DNA of 64,000 nucleotides from Patiriisocius_A hiemis. GTDB taxonomy: Bacteria; Bacteroidota; Bacteroidia; Flavobacteriales; Flavobacteriaceae. The stretch lies in NCBI RefSeq assembly GCF_031846325.1, contig NZ_JAVRHZ010000001.1:434001-498000 (forward strand), written 5' to 3'. The notes beneath the pieces are model-generated. The model worked only from the letters and a program-made list of their open reading frames with translations, was not told the DNA's origin and did not search any database. How positions within the stretch are numbered: position 1 is the stretch's first letter; the number at the start of each line of letters is the position of its first letter. Positions 1 to 10,592 of this stretch are shown here, piece after piece. The position numbers and the translations under genes are program-made.

Positions 1-914
1 TAGACCCAGAATATATTTATACTACAGAACCCTATGCACAAGTAATTTCTAAACCAGAAGCACAGCAATTATACAAGCCTCGTGACAGGTTTAGTTACAA
101 GGGCACGCATGGTCATACACTTGTTGTTGCAGGTAGTTATGGTAAGATGGGGGCAGCTGTTTTGAGTACAAAGGCTAGTTTAAAAATTGGAAGTGGGATA
201 GTAACGACATTTATTCCGAAGGTTGGATATACAATTTTACAGACAAGTGTGCCAGAAGCTATGGTGCTTACAGACGATAATGAAAATGTACTTTCTAGTA
301 TAAACTATAATTTTAATCCTCAATGTATTGCTGTTGGACCCGGAATAGGAACAAGTGAGCAAACGGTTAATGCTATCAAAGAACTTTTTAAAAGAAGTAA
401 AAGTCCAATTGTTATTGATGCAGACGGACTTAATTGTATTGCAGAGGATAAAAGTTTGCTAAAATTAATCCCCAAGCAATCTATACTAACACCACATAAA
501 GGAGAGTTAGAGCGTCTCATTGGTACTTGGAAAAATGATTATGATAAAATAAAAAAAGTGAAAGCTTTTGCTAAGAAGTACGAAGTTGTTGTTGTGATTA
601 AAGAGACATTTACAATTGTTGTTTTTGAAGATAAGCTATACATCAACACTAGTGGTAATCAAGCTTTAGCAACTGCTGGTAGTGGTGATGTATTAACCGG
701 AATTATTGCTGGATTAGTATCTCAGGGGTATGATAGTTTACTCGCATCTGTTTTAGGAGTGTATTTGCATGGAAGTGCAGGTGTACTAGCCTCTAAACAG
801 ATGGGTTATGAAGGTGTTATTGCTAGTGATATTATAGACTTTATACCAGATTCTTATATAGAATTGTTTAAACAAGAGCAGGCACCACAACAAGAAAAGA
901 CTGAAACTAAATAA
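1..914 (+). CDS. nnrD: NAD(P)H-hydrate dehydratase (C-terminal part of NnrD/NnrE), 5' truncated
   Basis: The reading frame is already open at base 3 and runs to TAA at 912-914, so the N-terminus lies outside the window. The visible part is the ADP-dependent (S)-NAD(P)H-hydrate dehydratase domain of the ribokinase-like fold, which repairs hydrated NADH/NADPH in the cytoplasm. Supporting motifs are HTLVVAGSYGKMGAA near the beginning, GPGIGT in the middle, the VIDADGLN segment, TPHKGE, and the nucleotide-binding signature TAGSGDVLTG near the end. The peptide before it (DPEYIYTTEPYA) looks like the linker that joins an N-terminal epimerase domain (NnrE) in the usual bifunctional bacterial protein. 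That linker is inference, because the epimerase part is not in the window. A strong hairpin follows immediately. Confidence 0.9.
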   Translation, partial: DPEYIYTTEPYAQVISKPEAQQLYKPRDRFSYKGTHGHTLVVAGSYGKMGAAVLSTKASLKIGSGIVTTFIPKVGYTILQTSVPEAMVLTDDNENVLSSINYNFNPQCIAVGPGIGTSEQTVNAIKELFKRSKSPIVIDADGLNCIAEDKSLLKLIPKQSILTPHKGELERLIGTWKNDYDKIKKVKAFAKKYEVVVVIKETFTIVVFEDKLYINTSGNQALATAGSGDVLTGIIAGLVSQGYDSLLASVLGVYLHGSAGVLASKQMGYEGVIASDIIDFIPDSYIELFKQEQAPQQEKTETK

Positions 915-915
915 A

Positions 916-940
916 AAAAGCCTCAGAAAAAGAGGCTTTT
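916..940. terminator. Bidirectional intrinsic terminator
   Basis: A nine-base-pair stem, AAAAGCCTC at 916-924 with GAGGCTTTT at 932-940, closes a seven-base loop and is flanked by A- and T-rich tracts. It lies between the convergent nnrD gene and the TlpA-like gene and can serve both. Confidence 0.8.
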
Positions 941-957
941 AATTGAAGGTTTTTCCT

Positions 958-1983
958 TTAAATTAATCCATCCAGCACTTCGCGTAATTTAGGGTTTGAA
1001 GGTCTTGGCGCGCTTGCATCAATAATATTTCCTTGTTTGTCTATTAAAATAAATCTAGGGATTCCTTTTATTCTATAGTCTTTAATAAACTGAGATTGCC
1101 ATCCTTTTGGAGCCATAATTTGTATACCTCTCAATTCTTTGTCTGCCACCATAGCTCTCCAATCTTTATTAGCTTGTTCCCAAGAACCCTTATGGGTTTT
1201 GTCATCATCTATAGACATGCTTACAAAAGCTATTTCATTATCATGATAATCTGCTTCTATTTCTTTTAAATATGGTATTTCAACTTTACATGGTCCACAC
1301 CAAGTTGCCCAAACGTCTATATATACATACTTTCCTTTTAAATCTTCTAGAGAAGTTGTACCTCCTGCATAATTTTCGTAGTCAGCAAAAGAAGGAGAGG
1401 GAGCCCCTTTAGGTAATGCTCTTCTTAGTGCGATTAATCCAGAATAATAACTTTTATAAGACTTTACAAGTCCTTTGACATCCTCTTTGCTAGAATTAAT
1501 AACCATTGTGTCAATATCCTTGGCACTATCTATATATTCATTAAGCTTATTGGCAATATTGTTCATTTTGGTATTTAAGCCAGCTTGATTAAGACCATCA
1601 AAGTCTCCTTCAAGTAGTTTCTCTTCAAGTAAGGATTTTTTTGCTAAAAAGTTGCTGTTTTCAGAACCTGGACCAGTATAACTAACAGTTTCATCAAACT
1701 GCTCTGTATCTATTGTCATGTTAATTTCATATCCATTTTTTAGAAAAATAGTAGTTCTCTCAGATCCATTATACATAGAATAAAGACCAGCATCTACTTT
1801 AAGTGTGTCACTAAAAGTGCCGTCTTCATTTACTTGTATTTTTTTGGTATATCCTCTTTTTCTTATTTGTATAGAATTACTATTGGTATTTGTGATTATT
1901 CCTGAAAATGTTACATAATCCTTGGGTTCTTCAGCACATGCAAACATTAAAACTGCAAGTGTAGCTAGGGCTATTTTTTTCAT
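958..1983 (-). CDS. TlpA-family thioredoxin-like lipoprotein (DUF4369-type N-terminus)
   Basis: A 341-residue membrane-anchored thiol-disulfide protein. The N-terminus is a lipoprotein signal with lipobox MFAC and Cys16 as the lipidation site. Residues about 20-110 look like the DUF4369 beta domain common in Bacteroidota redox lipoproteins, followed by a helical linker. The C-terminal half is an AhpC/TSA-TlpA thioredoxin fold with active-site WCGPC at 228-232 and a cis-proline segment (GIPRFILID) near residue 310. The expected role is reducing or oxidising periplasmic or outer-membrane-facing thiols. The partner cannot be told from context, since the gene is a single unit diverging from hutH. 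ATG at 1983 fits the signal peptide exactly. Confidence 0.9.
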   Translation of the reverse strand: MKKIALATLAVLMFACAEEPKDYVTFSGIITNTNSNSIQIRKRGYTKKIQVNEDGTFSDTLKVDAGLYSMYNGSERTTIFLKNGYEINMTIDTEQFDETVSYTGPGSENSNFLAKKSLLEEKLLEGDFDGLNQAGLNTKMNNIANKLNEYIDSAKDIDTMVINSSKEDVKGLVKSYKSYYSGLIALRRALPKGAPSPSFADYENYAGGTTSLEDLKGKYVYIDVWATWCGPCKVEIPYLKEIEADYHDNEIAFVSMSIDDDKTHKGSWEQANKDWRAMVADKELRGIQIMAPKGWQSQFIKDYRIKGIPRFILIDKQGNIIDASAPRPSNPKLREVLDGLI

Positions 1984-2094
1984 AGGTAAGCGATTTATTC
2001 TATAAAATTACATTTTTATTTTAGAGTTGCTATCTAAGCAAGCTATTTTGTAATCAATATTGTATTTTAGCAAGACAAAAAAACAACCTAAACT

Positions 2095-3606
2095 ATGCAA
2101 GAAATCCATTATATAAGTAGTGACGTACTACAATTAACTACTATTAAGGATATTATTGAATTTAATAAACAACTAGCCCTTTCTGAAGAAGCCATTCTCA
2201 ATATTAAAAAATGCCATTCCTATTTATCAAATAAAATGAAAGATAATGATACCCCTGTGTATGGTATTAATACTGGATTTGGGTCATTATGTAATGTAAA
2301 AATATCTACTGAAAACTTATCTAAGCTTCAAGAGAACTTAGTGATGTCTCATGCTTGTGGTACAGGTGATTATGTTCCAAAGCCTATTATAAAACTAATG
2401 CTGTTACTTAAGATTCAATCCTTAAGTTATGGGCATAGTGGAGTGCAATTACAAACGGTAGAACGTCTTATTGATTTTTACAATCATGATATTTTACCAG
2501 TTATCTACACGCAAGGAAGTCTGGGTGCTTCTGGTGATTTAGCTCCTTTGGCACACTTAGCATTACCTTTATTGGGCAAGGGAGAAGTATATCTTGACGG
2601 TGCTATAACCTCATCTAAAGAATCATTACAAAAACATAAATTAAAACCTGTTGTGTTGCAAGCAAAAGAAGGCTTGGCATTATTAAACGGGACACAATTT
2701 ATGAGTGCATACGGAATATACAGTTTATTAAAAGCACATAAATTATCGTATCTAGCAGATGTTATTAGTGCTATTTCGGTTGATGCTTTTGATTGCAACA
2801 TGAGCCCCTTTGATTCGTTGGTTCATTTGGTAAGGCCACATCGGGGTCAAGTTAAAACGGCAGAACGTATTAATGAACTATTGGATGGAAGTGAGTTAGG
2901 AGCTTCAGAAAATAAAAAAGTACAGGACCCTTATTCGTTTAGATGTATTCCACAGGTGCATGGTGCTACTAAAGATTCTATTGTATTTGTAACAAAAACT
3001 TTTAAAACTGAAATAAACTCAGTAACCGATAACCCAAACATCTTTATTGCTGAAGATAAAATTATATCTGGCGGTAATTTTCATGGTCAACCCTTAGCAT
3101 TGGGACTAGATTATCTTTCTATTGCTATGGCAGAACTTGCTAATATTTCAGAAAGAAGAACGTATCAATTAGTATCTGGTTTAAGAGATTTACCAGACTT
3201 TTTAGTTAATAACCCGGGTCTTAATAGCGGTTTTATGATTCCTCAATATACTGCTGCAAGTATTGTGAGTCAAAATAAACAATTAGCTTCACCAGCTTCA
3301 ATAGATTCGATTGTATCATCAAATGGGCAAGAAGATCACGTTAGTATGGGGGCTAATGCTGCTACAAAATGTTTAAGAATTATTGAGAATGTAGAAACAG
3401 TTCTTGCTATTGAACTCTTAAACGCTTCTCAAGCACTAGCATTTAGAGTACCTAAAAAGACTTCTCCATTTTTAGAATCTTTTCTAGAGCCCCTTAGGGA
3501 TACTGTTCCTTTTGTAAAAGAAGATAGGATTCTTGCCGATGATATTCACGCCTGTGTAGGTTTTATACAGAGTTTTAGTATTGATAATGATTTACTTTTT
3601 GAATAA
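2095..3606 (+). CDS. hutH: Histidine ammonia-lyase
   Basis: A 503-residue cytoplasmic enzyme that deaminates L-histidine to urocanate, the first step of histidine degradation. The MIO prosthetic group is formed by Ala145-Ser146-Gly147 in GSLGASGDLAPL. YGINTGFG at 56-63 and the later NPNIF and QEDHVSMG segments are also typical. Length matches the family (about 500). No hutU, hutI or other hut gene is visible on either side, so the rest of the pathway must be elsewhere. Tyrosine or phenylalanine ammonia-lyase of the same superfamily remains possible, since the His/Phe selector residue cannot be judged safely by eye, but the overall motif set favours HutH. A lipoprotein gene follows 13 bases downstream. 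Confidence 0.9.
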   Translation: MQEIHYISSDVLQLTTIKDIIEFNKQLALSEEAILNIKKCHSYLSNKMKDNDTPVYGINTGFGSLCNVKISTENLSKLQENLVMSHACGTGDYVPKPIIKLMLLLKIQSLSYGHSGVQLQTVERLIDFYNHDILPVIYTQGSLGASGDLAPLAHLALPLLGKGEVYLDGAITSSKESLQKHKLKPVVLQAKEGLALLNGTQFMSAYGIYSLLKAHKLSYLADVISAISVDAFDCNMSPFDSLVHLVRPHRGQVKTAERINELLDGSELGASENKKVQDPYSFRCIPQVHGATKDSIVFVTKTFKTEINSVTDNPNIFIAEDKIISGGNFHGQPLALGLDYLSIAMAELANISERRTYQLVSGLRDLPDFLVNNPGLNSGFMIPQYTAASIVSQNKQLASPASIDSIVSSNGQEDHVSMGANAATKCLRIIENVETVLAIELLNASQALAFRVPKKTSPFLESFLEPLRDTVPFVKEDRILADDIHACVGFIQSFSIDNDLLFE

Positions 3607-3619
3607 ACACATACTCAAA

Positions 3620-4459
3620 ATGAAAAAAATACTTTTATTATTTCTTAGTTTAATAGTATTAACCTCATGCAAAACATTAAATAAAAATGTTACTCATGAG
3701 CAAATGATAGCAATGGGTTCTAACGATGCAAAGCTCCTAGTTAATACACCAGATTATAAAAAATGTAAGGAAGGAAAAAAAGAGATAGATGACATTACTG
3801 TAAAAAACAATTTATGGGGAAAGGCAAAAGTAAAAAGTGGAAGAGCAGAATTATGTACGTATGTTAAGGGGAATACTTATGGTTGGGAATGGAAAGTAGA
3901 TAAAGGTGCTAGTGGTGTAATAGGGTATCCAGCTATTGAAGTAGGTAGAAGTCCATGGGGTAATAAGTCTAGAAAGGGTGAAGACGGTTTCCCTATTAAA
4001 GTTACTGAAATTGAAAGCTTACCAGTTAGCTATGATTTTGAAACGCTGGTAAAACACAAAAAGTTTAATTTATCTTTTGATATCTGGCTAACCAATGTAC
4101 CTAATGCCAATAAGGATAATATTACTACAGAAATTATGATATGGGAGGACTATTTTGATTTTAGTTCTTATGGTAAAGTAATAGATAAAATTGCAACTCC
4201 TTTTGGTTTATACAAAGTGTATAAGGGGTATTTAAAAAATGATAATTATAGTCAAGATTGGGTGTATCTAGCCTTTGTTAGAGAAACTCCTAGAAGTCAA
4301 GGAGAAGTTGAGATAAAATACTTTTTAGATTATTTACTACGTAAAAAACACATTTCTCAAAATGATTATTTTGCCTCTGTAGAATTAGGTAATGAAATAG
4401 GAAACTCAAGTGGTTTAACACTTGTACGTAATTTTGAATGGGATTTAAAAGTTAAGTAA
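3620..4459 (+). CDS. GH12-like glycoside hydrolase lipoprotein (putative beta-glucanase)
   Basis: A 279-residue protein from ATG 3620. An upstream in-frame TTG at 3581 lies inside hutH and would spoil the signal peptide. The signal ends in lipobox VLTSC, with Cys17 lipidated. I read it as a family 12 glycoside hydrolase (jelly-roll endoglucanase or xyloglucanase) from the ordered motifs NNLWG (63-67), FDIWLT (153-158), EIMIW (171-175, Glu171 as candidate nucleophile) and VELGNEIG (254-261, Glu259 as candidate acid/base). Two cysteines, Cys49 and Cys79, could pair. If the call is right it would sit at the cell surface or in the periplasm and cleave beta-1,4-glucan-type chains. It begins 13 bases after hutH, but no other polysaccharide-utilisation gene (SusC/SusD) is near. 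The family call comes from motif reading only. Confidence 0.7.
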   Translation: MKKILLLFLSLIVLTSCKTLNKNVTHEQMIAMGSNDAKLLVNTPDYKKCKEGKKEIDDITVKNNLWGKAKVKSGRAELCTYVKGNTYGWEWKVDKGASGVIGYPAIEVGRSPWGNKSRKGEDGFPIKVTEIESLPVSYDFETLVKHKKFNLSFDIWLTNVPNANKDNITTEIMIWEDYFDFSSYGKVIDKIATPFGLYKVYKGYLKNDNYSQDWVYLAFVRETPRSQGEVEIKYFLDYLLRKKHISQNDYFASVELGNEIGNSSGLTLVRNFEWDLKVK

Positions 4460-4461
4460 TG

Positions 4462-4785
4462 TTATCCAGCGCAATTAACACAGGTAATAGCCTGTGGTAT
4501 TAGTAAAATTCTACCTTCAGGTATAGGCTTTTTACACTTAATACAGATGCCAAAATCTTCATCATCAATTTTTGATAGTGCTACTTTTAAGTTTTTAAAT
4601 TTTAGTTCGGCTTGCTTAAGTGCTTTGTCATTTATGCTTTTATTGTTTATAGCATCCATTCTTGATACTCTACCAATAGCATTTTCAGGAGCAATAGGTT
4701 TTGTAAGCTCCTTGTATTTTTCTATTTGAAGTGAAGTAGTCTCAATAGCTTCAATTATCTTTTTTTTAATTTTTGAAGTATCCAA
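4462..4785 (-). CDS. TraR/DksA-type C4 zinc finger protein
   Basis: A 107-residue protein with a coiled-coil-like helical N-terminal half and a C4 zinc finger: Cys81-X2-Cys84 and Cys102-X2-Cys105, the layout of DksA/TraR proteins that bind the RNA polymerase secondary channel. It is shorter than DksA (about 150), as many flavobacterial relatives are. The start is TTG at 4785-4783, directly following the UAG stop of the upstream gene with no spacer and in the same frame. The first ATG (Met43) would remove most of the helical part. Translation therefore probably depends on termination-reinitiation at UAG-UUG. The 3' end lies 2 bases from the convergent GH12-like gene. A role in transcription regulation is inferred from the family. 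Confidence 0.8.
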   Translation of the reverse strand: MDTSKIKKKIIEAIETTSLQIEKYKELTKPIAPENAIGRVSRMDAINNKSINDKALKQAELKFKNLKVALSKIDDEDFGICIKCKKPIPEGRILLIPQAITCVNCAG

Positions 4786-5169
4786 CTAGTCTCTATTCTC
4801 ATTAATTATAGTTTGCACCCATTGCATGGCCTTACTTAGAGTATCAAAAACCTTGAAAGGCTTATTGAAAAAGTTACTTTCGTATAATGCGTTCTTTTTG
4901 TTTAAATGTTTTTCGGCAACGATGGCAATAGCTAATAGATTATAAATGCTAGATGTACCTAGATAGGTTATAGGATCAACAGAATAAGAATTTATTCTAT
5001 TTGAAATATATACAAAAGGTTTATTTTTAAAATACTTTTCTATAACATTAACTAAAGTGTTATTATGCTCTGGTGTTATTGTTACTCCCTCTTGAATTTG
5101 ATTAATCAAAAATTCATCAAAAATGAAAACTTCTGTGTAACCCAAGTCAAAGTATTTAAAGGCCCCCAT
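4786..5169 (-). CDS. Conserved hypothetical protein, possibly STAS/SpoIIAA-like
   Basis: A 127-residue soluble protein with no signal peptide or membrane segment. The alternating beta/helix pattern (KPFVYISNRINSYSVDP followed by helices and a C-terminal MQWVQTIINE) resembles small STAS/SpoIIAA-like proteins that flavobacteria often carry, but no catalytic motif is visible and I do not assign a function. It starts with ATG at 5169, after the clpC terminator, and ends in UAG immediately before the TTG-started DksA-like gene in the same frame. The two are thus surely co-transcribed and nearly a single reading frame of 235 codons. Confidence 0.7.
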   Translation of the reverse strand: MGAFKYFDLGYTEVFIFDEFLINQIQEGVTITPEHNNTLVNVIEKYFKNKPFVYISNRINSYSVDPITYLGTSSIYNLLAIAIVAEKHLNKKNALYESNFFNKPFKVFDTLSKAMQWVQTIINENRD

Positions 5170-5225
5170 TATAATATGTTTTAGTTAGCTGCCTAAATAT
5201 ACTAAGTTTTTGATTATCAGTAAAT

Positions 5226-5256
5226 AAAAAAACCTACGATTCCGTAGGCTTTTTTT
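5226..5256 (-). terminator. Intrinsic terminator of clpC
   Basis: CCTACG (5233-5238) pairs with CGTAGG (5243-5248) around a short loop, flanked by an A-run at 5226-5232 that reads as a U-run on the minus strand. It overlaps the last codons of clpC. Confidence 0.65.
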
Positions 5257-7792
5257 GTTTCTTAATTTTAATTTTGAGCTCTTCAGCTTTTTTATCGAGA
5301 TCCATAATAATGGAATCCCCCTCTTGAAGTTTTGAGTTTATTATTTCTTCAGCTAAGGCATCTTCAATATATTTTTGAATAGCTCTCTTAAGTGGACGAG
5401 CTCCATAATCTTTATCAAAGCCTTTATCTGCAATATAATCTTTTGCAGCCTCAGTAAGTGTTAAGTTGTATCCTAGATCCTTAATTCGAAGAAACAACTT
5501 ATCAAGTTCAATATCTATAATTTTATGAATATGTTCTCTCTCTAGCGGATTAAATACCATAACATCATCAACACGATTTAAAAACTCTGGTGCAAATGCT
5601 TTTTTAAGTGCATTTTCTATTACAATTTTTGCATTTGCATCTATTTGTGATTCTCTTGCGGATGTCCCAAACCCAACACCTTGACCAAAGTCTTTAAGCT
5701 TTCTAGCACCAATATTAGATGTCATAATAATTATAGTGTTTCTAAAGTCAATTTTTCGACCTAAACTATCTGTTAAATAACCATCATCCAATACTTGAAG
5801 TAACATATTAAATACGTCTGGATGTGCTTTTTCAATTTCATCTAATAGAACTACCGCGTAGGGTTTTCTTCTTACTTTCTCGGTTAATTGTCCTCCTTCT
5901 TCATATCCAACATATCCAGGAGGTGCACCAATTAATCTAGAGATAGCAAACTTCTCCATGTACTCACTCATGTCGATACGCACCAATGCATTGTCCGAAT
6001 CGAAAAGTTCTTTTGCCAATACTTTTGCTAATTGTGTTTTACCAACTCCTGTTTGTCCTAAAAATATAAAAGAACCAATAGGCTTGTTAGGGTCTTTAAG
6101 ACCAGCTCTATTTCTCTGTATTGCTTTTACAACTTTAGCAACAGCTTCATCCTGACCAATTACTTTTCCTTTAATTTGGTTTGGCAAGTCAGCTAGTTTC
6201 CTGCTTTCGGTTTGTGCAATTCTGTTAACGGGAACACCAGTCATCATTGAGACAACTTCGGCTACATTTTCTTCATCTACAGTTTCTCTATGTAACTTAG
6301 AATCGTTTTCCCATTTTTCTTGTGCAGTAGCTAATTCTTTTTCAAGATTTTTTTCATCATCTCTAAGCTTTGCAGCCTCTTCATACTTTTGCTTTTTAAC
6401 AACAGTATTTTTTAGCTCTCTTACTTCTTCAAGCTTTTCTTCAATTTGAAGAATTGTTTCTGGGACATTGATATTAGTTATATGAACTCTAGAACCTGCT
6501 TCGTCAAGCGCATCAATAGCTTTGTCTGGTAAAAAGCGCTCTGTCATGTATCTATTTGTGAGCTTTACACAGGCTTTTAATGCATCATCTGTATAAGTAA
6601 CATTGTGATGAGCTTCGTATTTATCTTTAATGTTTTGAAGAATTTCAATGGTCTCTTCTACGCTAGTTGGTTCTACTAGAACCTTTTGAAAACGCCTTTC
6701 TAAAGCACCATCTTTTTCAATGTATTGTCTGTATTCATCTAGTGTAGTGGCTCCAATACATTGTATTTCGCCTCTTGCTAATGCAGGCTTAAACATATTT
6801 GAAGCGTCTAATGACCCTGTTGCACCACCTGCGCCTACTATGGTATGGATTTCATCAATAAAAAGAATAATATCATCATTCTTCTCAAGTTCATTCATTA
6901 CCGCTTTCATTCGTTCCTCGAACTGTCCTCTGTACTTAGTACCGGCTACAAGACTAGCAAGGTCAAGGGTGACAACTCTTTTTTCGTATAAAATTCTTGA
7001 GACTTTCTTTTGAGTAATTCTAAGTGCAAGCCCTTCGGCGATTGCAGACTTACCAACTCCAGGCTCTCCAATTAATAAGGGGTTGTTCTTTTTTCTTCTA
7101 CTTAATATTTGTGAAACACGCTGTATTTCAGCCTCACGACCCACCACAGGGTCTAATTTACCCTCATCTGCAAGTGCGGTAAGGTCTCTACCAAAATTGT
7201 CTAAAACAGGTGTTTTAGATTTTTTACTGGTTTTTGAGTTTCCTCCAGCAAACAAGTTCTCTTTATTTTCTTCTTCTTGCGCATTATCATCATCATTAGG
7301 GAATGATTCCGCAGAAGGGGAGTCTATATAATCTTGACTATCGTCGTTAGCTATCATTAATTTAAATTGATCTTTTACATTATCATAATCTACTTTAAGC
7401 TTATTTAAAAGCTTTGTAGTTGGGTCATTTTCATTTCTTAAAATACAAAGCAACAAGTGAGCAGTATTTATTGATGTACTCTGGAATAACTTTGCTTCTA
7501 AAAAAGTAGTTTTAAGAGCACGTTCTGCTTGCCTAGTTAAATGTAAATTCTTTTTATCGTTACCTGTTGATCCTACATTGGGATTGGCAGGGCTTAATAT
7601 TTCTACTTTTCTGCGTAGGTGGTTAAGATCAATATCTAATGCATTAAGTATTGTAACCGCTTTGCCATTACCATCACGAAGTAATCCTAGCATTAAGTGC
7701 TCAGTCCCAATAAAATCATGACCTAGCCTTAAAGCTTCTTCTTTACTATATGCAATTACATCTTTTACTCTTGGGGAAAAATTATCATCCAT
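5234..7792 (-). CDS. clpC: ATP-dependent Clp protease ATP-binding subunit ClpC
   Basis: An 852-residue Hsp100 unfoldase that feeds substrates to ClpP in the cytoplasm. Order of parts: two Clp_N repeats (about 1-150), an acidic linker rich in Asp/Glu/Asn (150-190), AAA-1 with Walker A GEPGVGKS at 242-249 and Walker B FIDEIHT, a middle region with a UVR-like motif ([18 protein letters not shown]) that separates ClpC from ClpB, and AAA-2 with GQTGVGKT and [12 protein letters not shown]. The C-terminus is charged. It is single-copy in layout, diverging from gyrA across a 256-base AT-rich intergenic region. No mcsA, mcsB or ctsR gene is adjacent, so the Firmicutes-type regulation is not indicated. 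ATG at 7792 matches the family N-terminus. Confidence 0.95.
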   Translation of the reverse strand: MDDNFSPRVKDVIAYSKEEALRLGHDFIGTEHLMLGLLRDGNGKAVTILNALDIDLNHLRRKVEILSPANPNVGSTGNDKKNLHLTRQAERALKTTFLEAKLFQSTSINTAHLLLCILRNENDPTTKLLNKLKVDYDNVKDQFKLMIANDDSQDYIDSPSAESFPNDDDNAQEEENKENLFAGGNSKTSKKSKTPVLDNFGRDLTALADEGKLDPVVGREAEIQRVSQILSRRKKNNPLLIGEPGVGKSAIAEGLALRITQKKVSRILYEKRVVTLDLASLVAGTKYRGQFEERMKAVMNELEKNDDIILFIDEIHTIVGAGGATGSLDASNMFKPALARGEIQCIGATTLDEYRQYIEKDGALERRFQKVLVEPTSVEETIEILQNIKDKYEAHHNVTYTDDALKACVKLTNRYMTERFLPDKAIDALDEAGSRVHITNINVPETILQIEEKLEEVRELKNTVVKKQKYEEAAKLRDDEKNLEKELATAQEKWENDSKLHRETVDEENVAEVVSMMTGVPVNRIAQTESRKLADLPNQIKGKVIGQDEAVAKVVKAIQRNRAGLKDPNKPIGSFIFLGQTGVGKTQLAKVLAKELFDSDNALVRIDMSEYMEKFAISRLIGAPPGYVGYEEGGQLTEKVRRKPYAVVLLDEIEKAHPDVFNMLLQVLDDGYLTDSLGRKIDFRNTIIIMTSNIGARKLKDFGQGVGFGTSARESQIDANAKIVIENALKKAFAPEFLNRVDDVMVFNPLEREHIHKIIDIELDKLFLRIKDLGYNLTLTEAAKDYIADKGFDKDYGARPLKRAIQKYIEDALAEEIINSKLQEGDSIIMDLDKKAEELKIKIKKQKKPTES

Positions 7793-8048
7793 ACTATAAA
7801 ATCCTATCTTCTAAAATTACGAATATTTAGTTTAAAATATTCAAAAACTATACCCATTTAGGGCTTACAAAGTAAATTGACAAAAAAACGTCATAAAAAC
7901 AAAGCATAATGTACAATACTTATTAACCATTACCCATTAAATTTTTGTTAATAAAATCGTGAATAATCAACACTAAAATGCTGTCTTAAACCCCCAAATT
8001 AGTGTATCTTGCTTCATTAGATAAAAAAACAAACTAAAGATATATTTT

Positions 8049-10580
8049 ATGGCTGAAGGTGAAAAATTGATTCCTATCAATATTGAAGATGAAATGAAAT
8101 CTGCGTACATCGATTATTCAATGTCCGTCATCGTGTCACGTGCATTACCAGATGTAAGAGATGGTATGAAACCTGTACATAGAAGGGTTTTATATGGAAT
8201 GCATGAGTTAGGAATACGAGCTACTGGCTCGCACAAAAAATCGGCAAGAATTGTTGGAGAAGTATTAGGTAAGTATCACCCACACGGAGACACCTCTGTA
8301 TATGACGCTATGGTACGTATGGCACAAGAGTGGAGTTTACGATATTTATTAGTTGATGGGCAAGGTAATTTTGGTTCTATTGATGGTGATAGCCCTGCTG
8401 CAATGCGTTATACAGAAGCACGTATGCAAAAGATTTCTGAAGAAATGTTAGCAGATATTGATAAAGATACTGTAGATCATCAACTTAACTTTGATGACAC
8501 CTTAAAAGAACCTACTGTATTACCAACCCGTGTACCAGGTCTTTTAATTAATGGAGCGTCTGGTATTGCTGTTGGTATGGCAACCAATATGCCTCCTCAT
8601 AACCTTACAGAAGTAATTAATGGAACAGTTGCTTACATCGAAGATAACGACATTGATATTGATGGTTTAATGCAACACATTAAAGCGCCAGATTTTCCAA
8701 CAGGAGGTGTTATTTATGGATATGATGGTGTAAAAGATGCCTTCCACACAGGTCGAGGACGTGTTGTAATGCGTGCAAAAGCTAGGTTTGAAGAAGTACA
8801 AGGACGTGAATGTATTATCGTAACTGAAATCCCATATCAAGTTAATAAGGCAGATATGATTAAAAAGACTGCCGATTTAGTTAACGACAAAAAAATTGAA
8901 GGGATATCAAACATTCGTGATGAGTCTGATAGAAAGGGAATGCGAATTGTTTATATCTTAAAGCGTGATGCAATCCCTAATATTGTTCTAAACACCTTAT
9001 TTAAGTATACGGCATTACAATCTAGCTTTAGTGTAAACAATATTGCACTTGTTAAAGGTCGCCCGCAAATGCTGAATCTTAAACAATTGATTCATTATTT
9101 TGTTGAACACCGTCATGAAGTAGTTGTAAGGCGTACCGAGTATTTATTACGAAAAGCCGAAGAACGAGCACATATACTAGAAGGTTTAATCATTGCCTCA
9201 GATAATATAGATGAAGTAATTAGATTAATTCGTGCTTCTGCTAATGCTGATGAAGCAAGAGAAGTATTAATGAAAACCTTTGAGCTTTCTGAAATACAGG
9301 CTAAGGCTATTGTAGAAATGCGTTTACGCCAACTTACAGGTCTTGAGCAAGATAAATTACGTAGTGAGTATGAAGAGTTGATGAAAACTATTGAAGACTA
9401 CAAAGATATTCTTGCAAAAAAGGAAAGACGTATGGCAATTATAAAAGAAGAGTTGCTAGAAATACAAAGTAAATATGGAGATGAGCGTCGTTCTATTATT
9501 GAGTATGCAGGAGGAGATGTTAGTATAACAGATTTAATTCCTGACGAAAAAGTAGTAATTACAATTTCTCATGCAGGTTATATAAAAAGAACTTCGTTAA
9601 CCGAATATAAGAAACAAAATAGAGGAGGGGTTGGGCAAAAAGCATCTGCTACTAGAAATGAAGATTTCTTAGAGTACCTTTTTGTTGGTACCAATCATCA
9701 ATATATGTTATTCTTTACTCAAAAAGGAAAATGTTTTTGGATGCGAGTTTTTGAAATTCCTGAAGGAAGTAGAACTTCAAAAGGAAGAGCAATTCAAAAT
9801 TTAATAAACATTGAACCAGACGATAAAGTAAAAGCATTTATCTGTACACAGGATCTTAAAGATGAAGATTACATAAATAACCACTATGTGATTATGGCTA
9901 CCAAAAAGGGACAGGTAAAGAAAACTCCATTAGAGCAATATTCAAGACCAAGAACCAATGGTATTAATGCTATAACTATTAAAGAAGGAGATGAGCTACT
10001 TGAAGCTAAGCTTACTACTGGAGATAGCCAAGTAATGCTGGCGGTTAAATCTGGTAAAGCAATTCGCTTTGAGGAAGAGAAAACCAGACCTATGGGACGT
10101 AATGCTTCTGGAGTACGAGGAATTACTTTAGGTCATGATAAAGATGAAGTAATAGGTATGGTTGCTATTAATGATAGTGAGTCTGATATCCTTGTAGTTT
10201 CTGAAGGCGGCTATGGTAAACGTTCTAGCATTGAGGACTATAGAGTTACTAACAGGGGAGGAAAAGGAGTAAAAACTATTAATGTTACCGAAAAAACTGG
10301 TAATTTAGTAGCCATAAAGAATGTAACAGATAATGATGGTCTTATGATTATTAATAAATCTGGAATTGCTATTAGAATGGCAGTAGAAGATTTACGAGTA
10401 ATGGGTAGAGCCACACAAGGTGTACGTTTAATTAAGGTAAAAGATGACGATTCAATTGCAGCTGTCGCAAAAGTAATGAATGAAGATGACGATGTTGATG
10501 AAGACGGTAATCCAATTACAGATTCTGAAAATGGCACACCTCTTGATAATAATGAAAAACAAACCGAAAACAAAGAATAA
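8049..10580 (+). CDS. gyrA: DNA gyrase subunit A
   Basis: An 843-residue subunit that breaks and rejoins DNA during negative supercoiling, working with GyrB. The catalytic tyrosine is Tyr121 in [10 protein letters not shown]. The quinolone-determining region reads [17 protein letters not shown] (78-94). Thr82 and Asp86 occupy the positions of E. coli Ser83 and Asp87, and a threonine here is natural in flavobacteria rather than a sign of resistance. The C-terminal beta-pinwheel has GyrA-box-like segments QNRGGVGQ and TNRGGKGVK, followed by a very acidic, Asn/Asp-rich tail. It diverges from clpC and is followed after 12 bases by a TPR protein, probably in the same transcript. Confidence 0.97.
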   Translation: MAEGEKLIPINIEDEMKSAYIDYSMSVIVSRALPDVRDGMKPVHRRVLYGMHELGIRATGSHKKSARIVGEVLGKYHPHGDTSVYDAMVRMAQEWSLRYLLVDGQGNFGSIDGDSPAAMRYTEARMQKISEEMLADIDKDTVDHQLNFDDTLKEPTVLPTRVPGLLINGASGIAVGMATNMPPHNLTEVINGTVAYIEDNDIDIDGLMQHIKAPDFPTGGVIYGYDGVKDAFHTGRGRVVMRAKARFEEVQGRECIIVTEIPYQVNKADMIKKTADLVNDKKIEGISNIRDESDRKGMRIVYILKRDAIPNIVLNTLFKYTALQSSFSVNNIALVKGRPQMLNLKQLIHYFVEHRHEVVVRRTEYLLRKAEERAHILEGLIIASDNIDEVIRLIRASANADEAREVLMKTFELSEIQAKAIVEMRLRQLTGLEQDKLRSEYEELMKTIEDYKDILAKKERRMAIIKEELLEIQSKYGDERRSIIEYAGGDVSITDLIPDEKVVITISHAGYIKRTSLTEYKKQNRGGVGQKASATRNEDFLEYLFVGTNHQYMLFFTQKGKCFWMRVFEIPEGSRTSKGRAIQNLINIEPDDKVKAFICTQDLKDEDYINNHYVIMATKKGQVKKTPLEQYSRPRTNGINAITIKEGDELLEAKLTTGDSQVMLAVKSGKAIRFEEEKTRPMGRNASGVRGITLGHDKDEVIGMVAINDSESDILVVSEGGYGKRSSIEDYRVTNRGGKGVKTINVTEKTGNLVAIKNVTDNDGLMIINKSGIAIRMAVEDLRVMGRATQGVRLIKVKDDDSIAAVAKVMNEDDDVDEDGNPITDSENGTPLDNNEKQTENKE

Positions 10581-10592
10581 TTAAAACACTTA

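Noticed and set aside
8120..8420. GyrA threonine at the quinolone position as a resistance change
   Set aside because: Thr at this position is the natural residue in many flavobacteria, so nothing in the sequence alone indicates acquired resistance.
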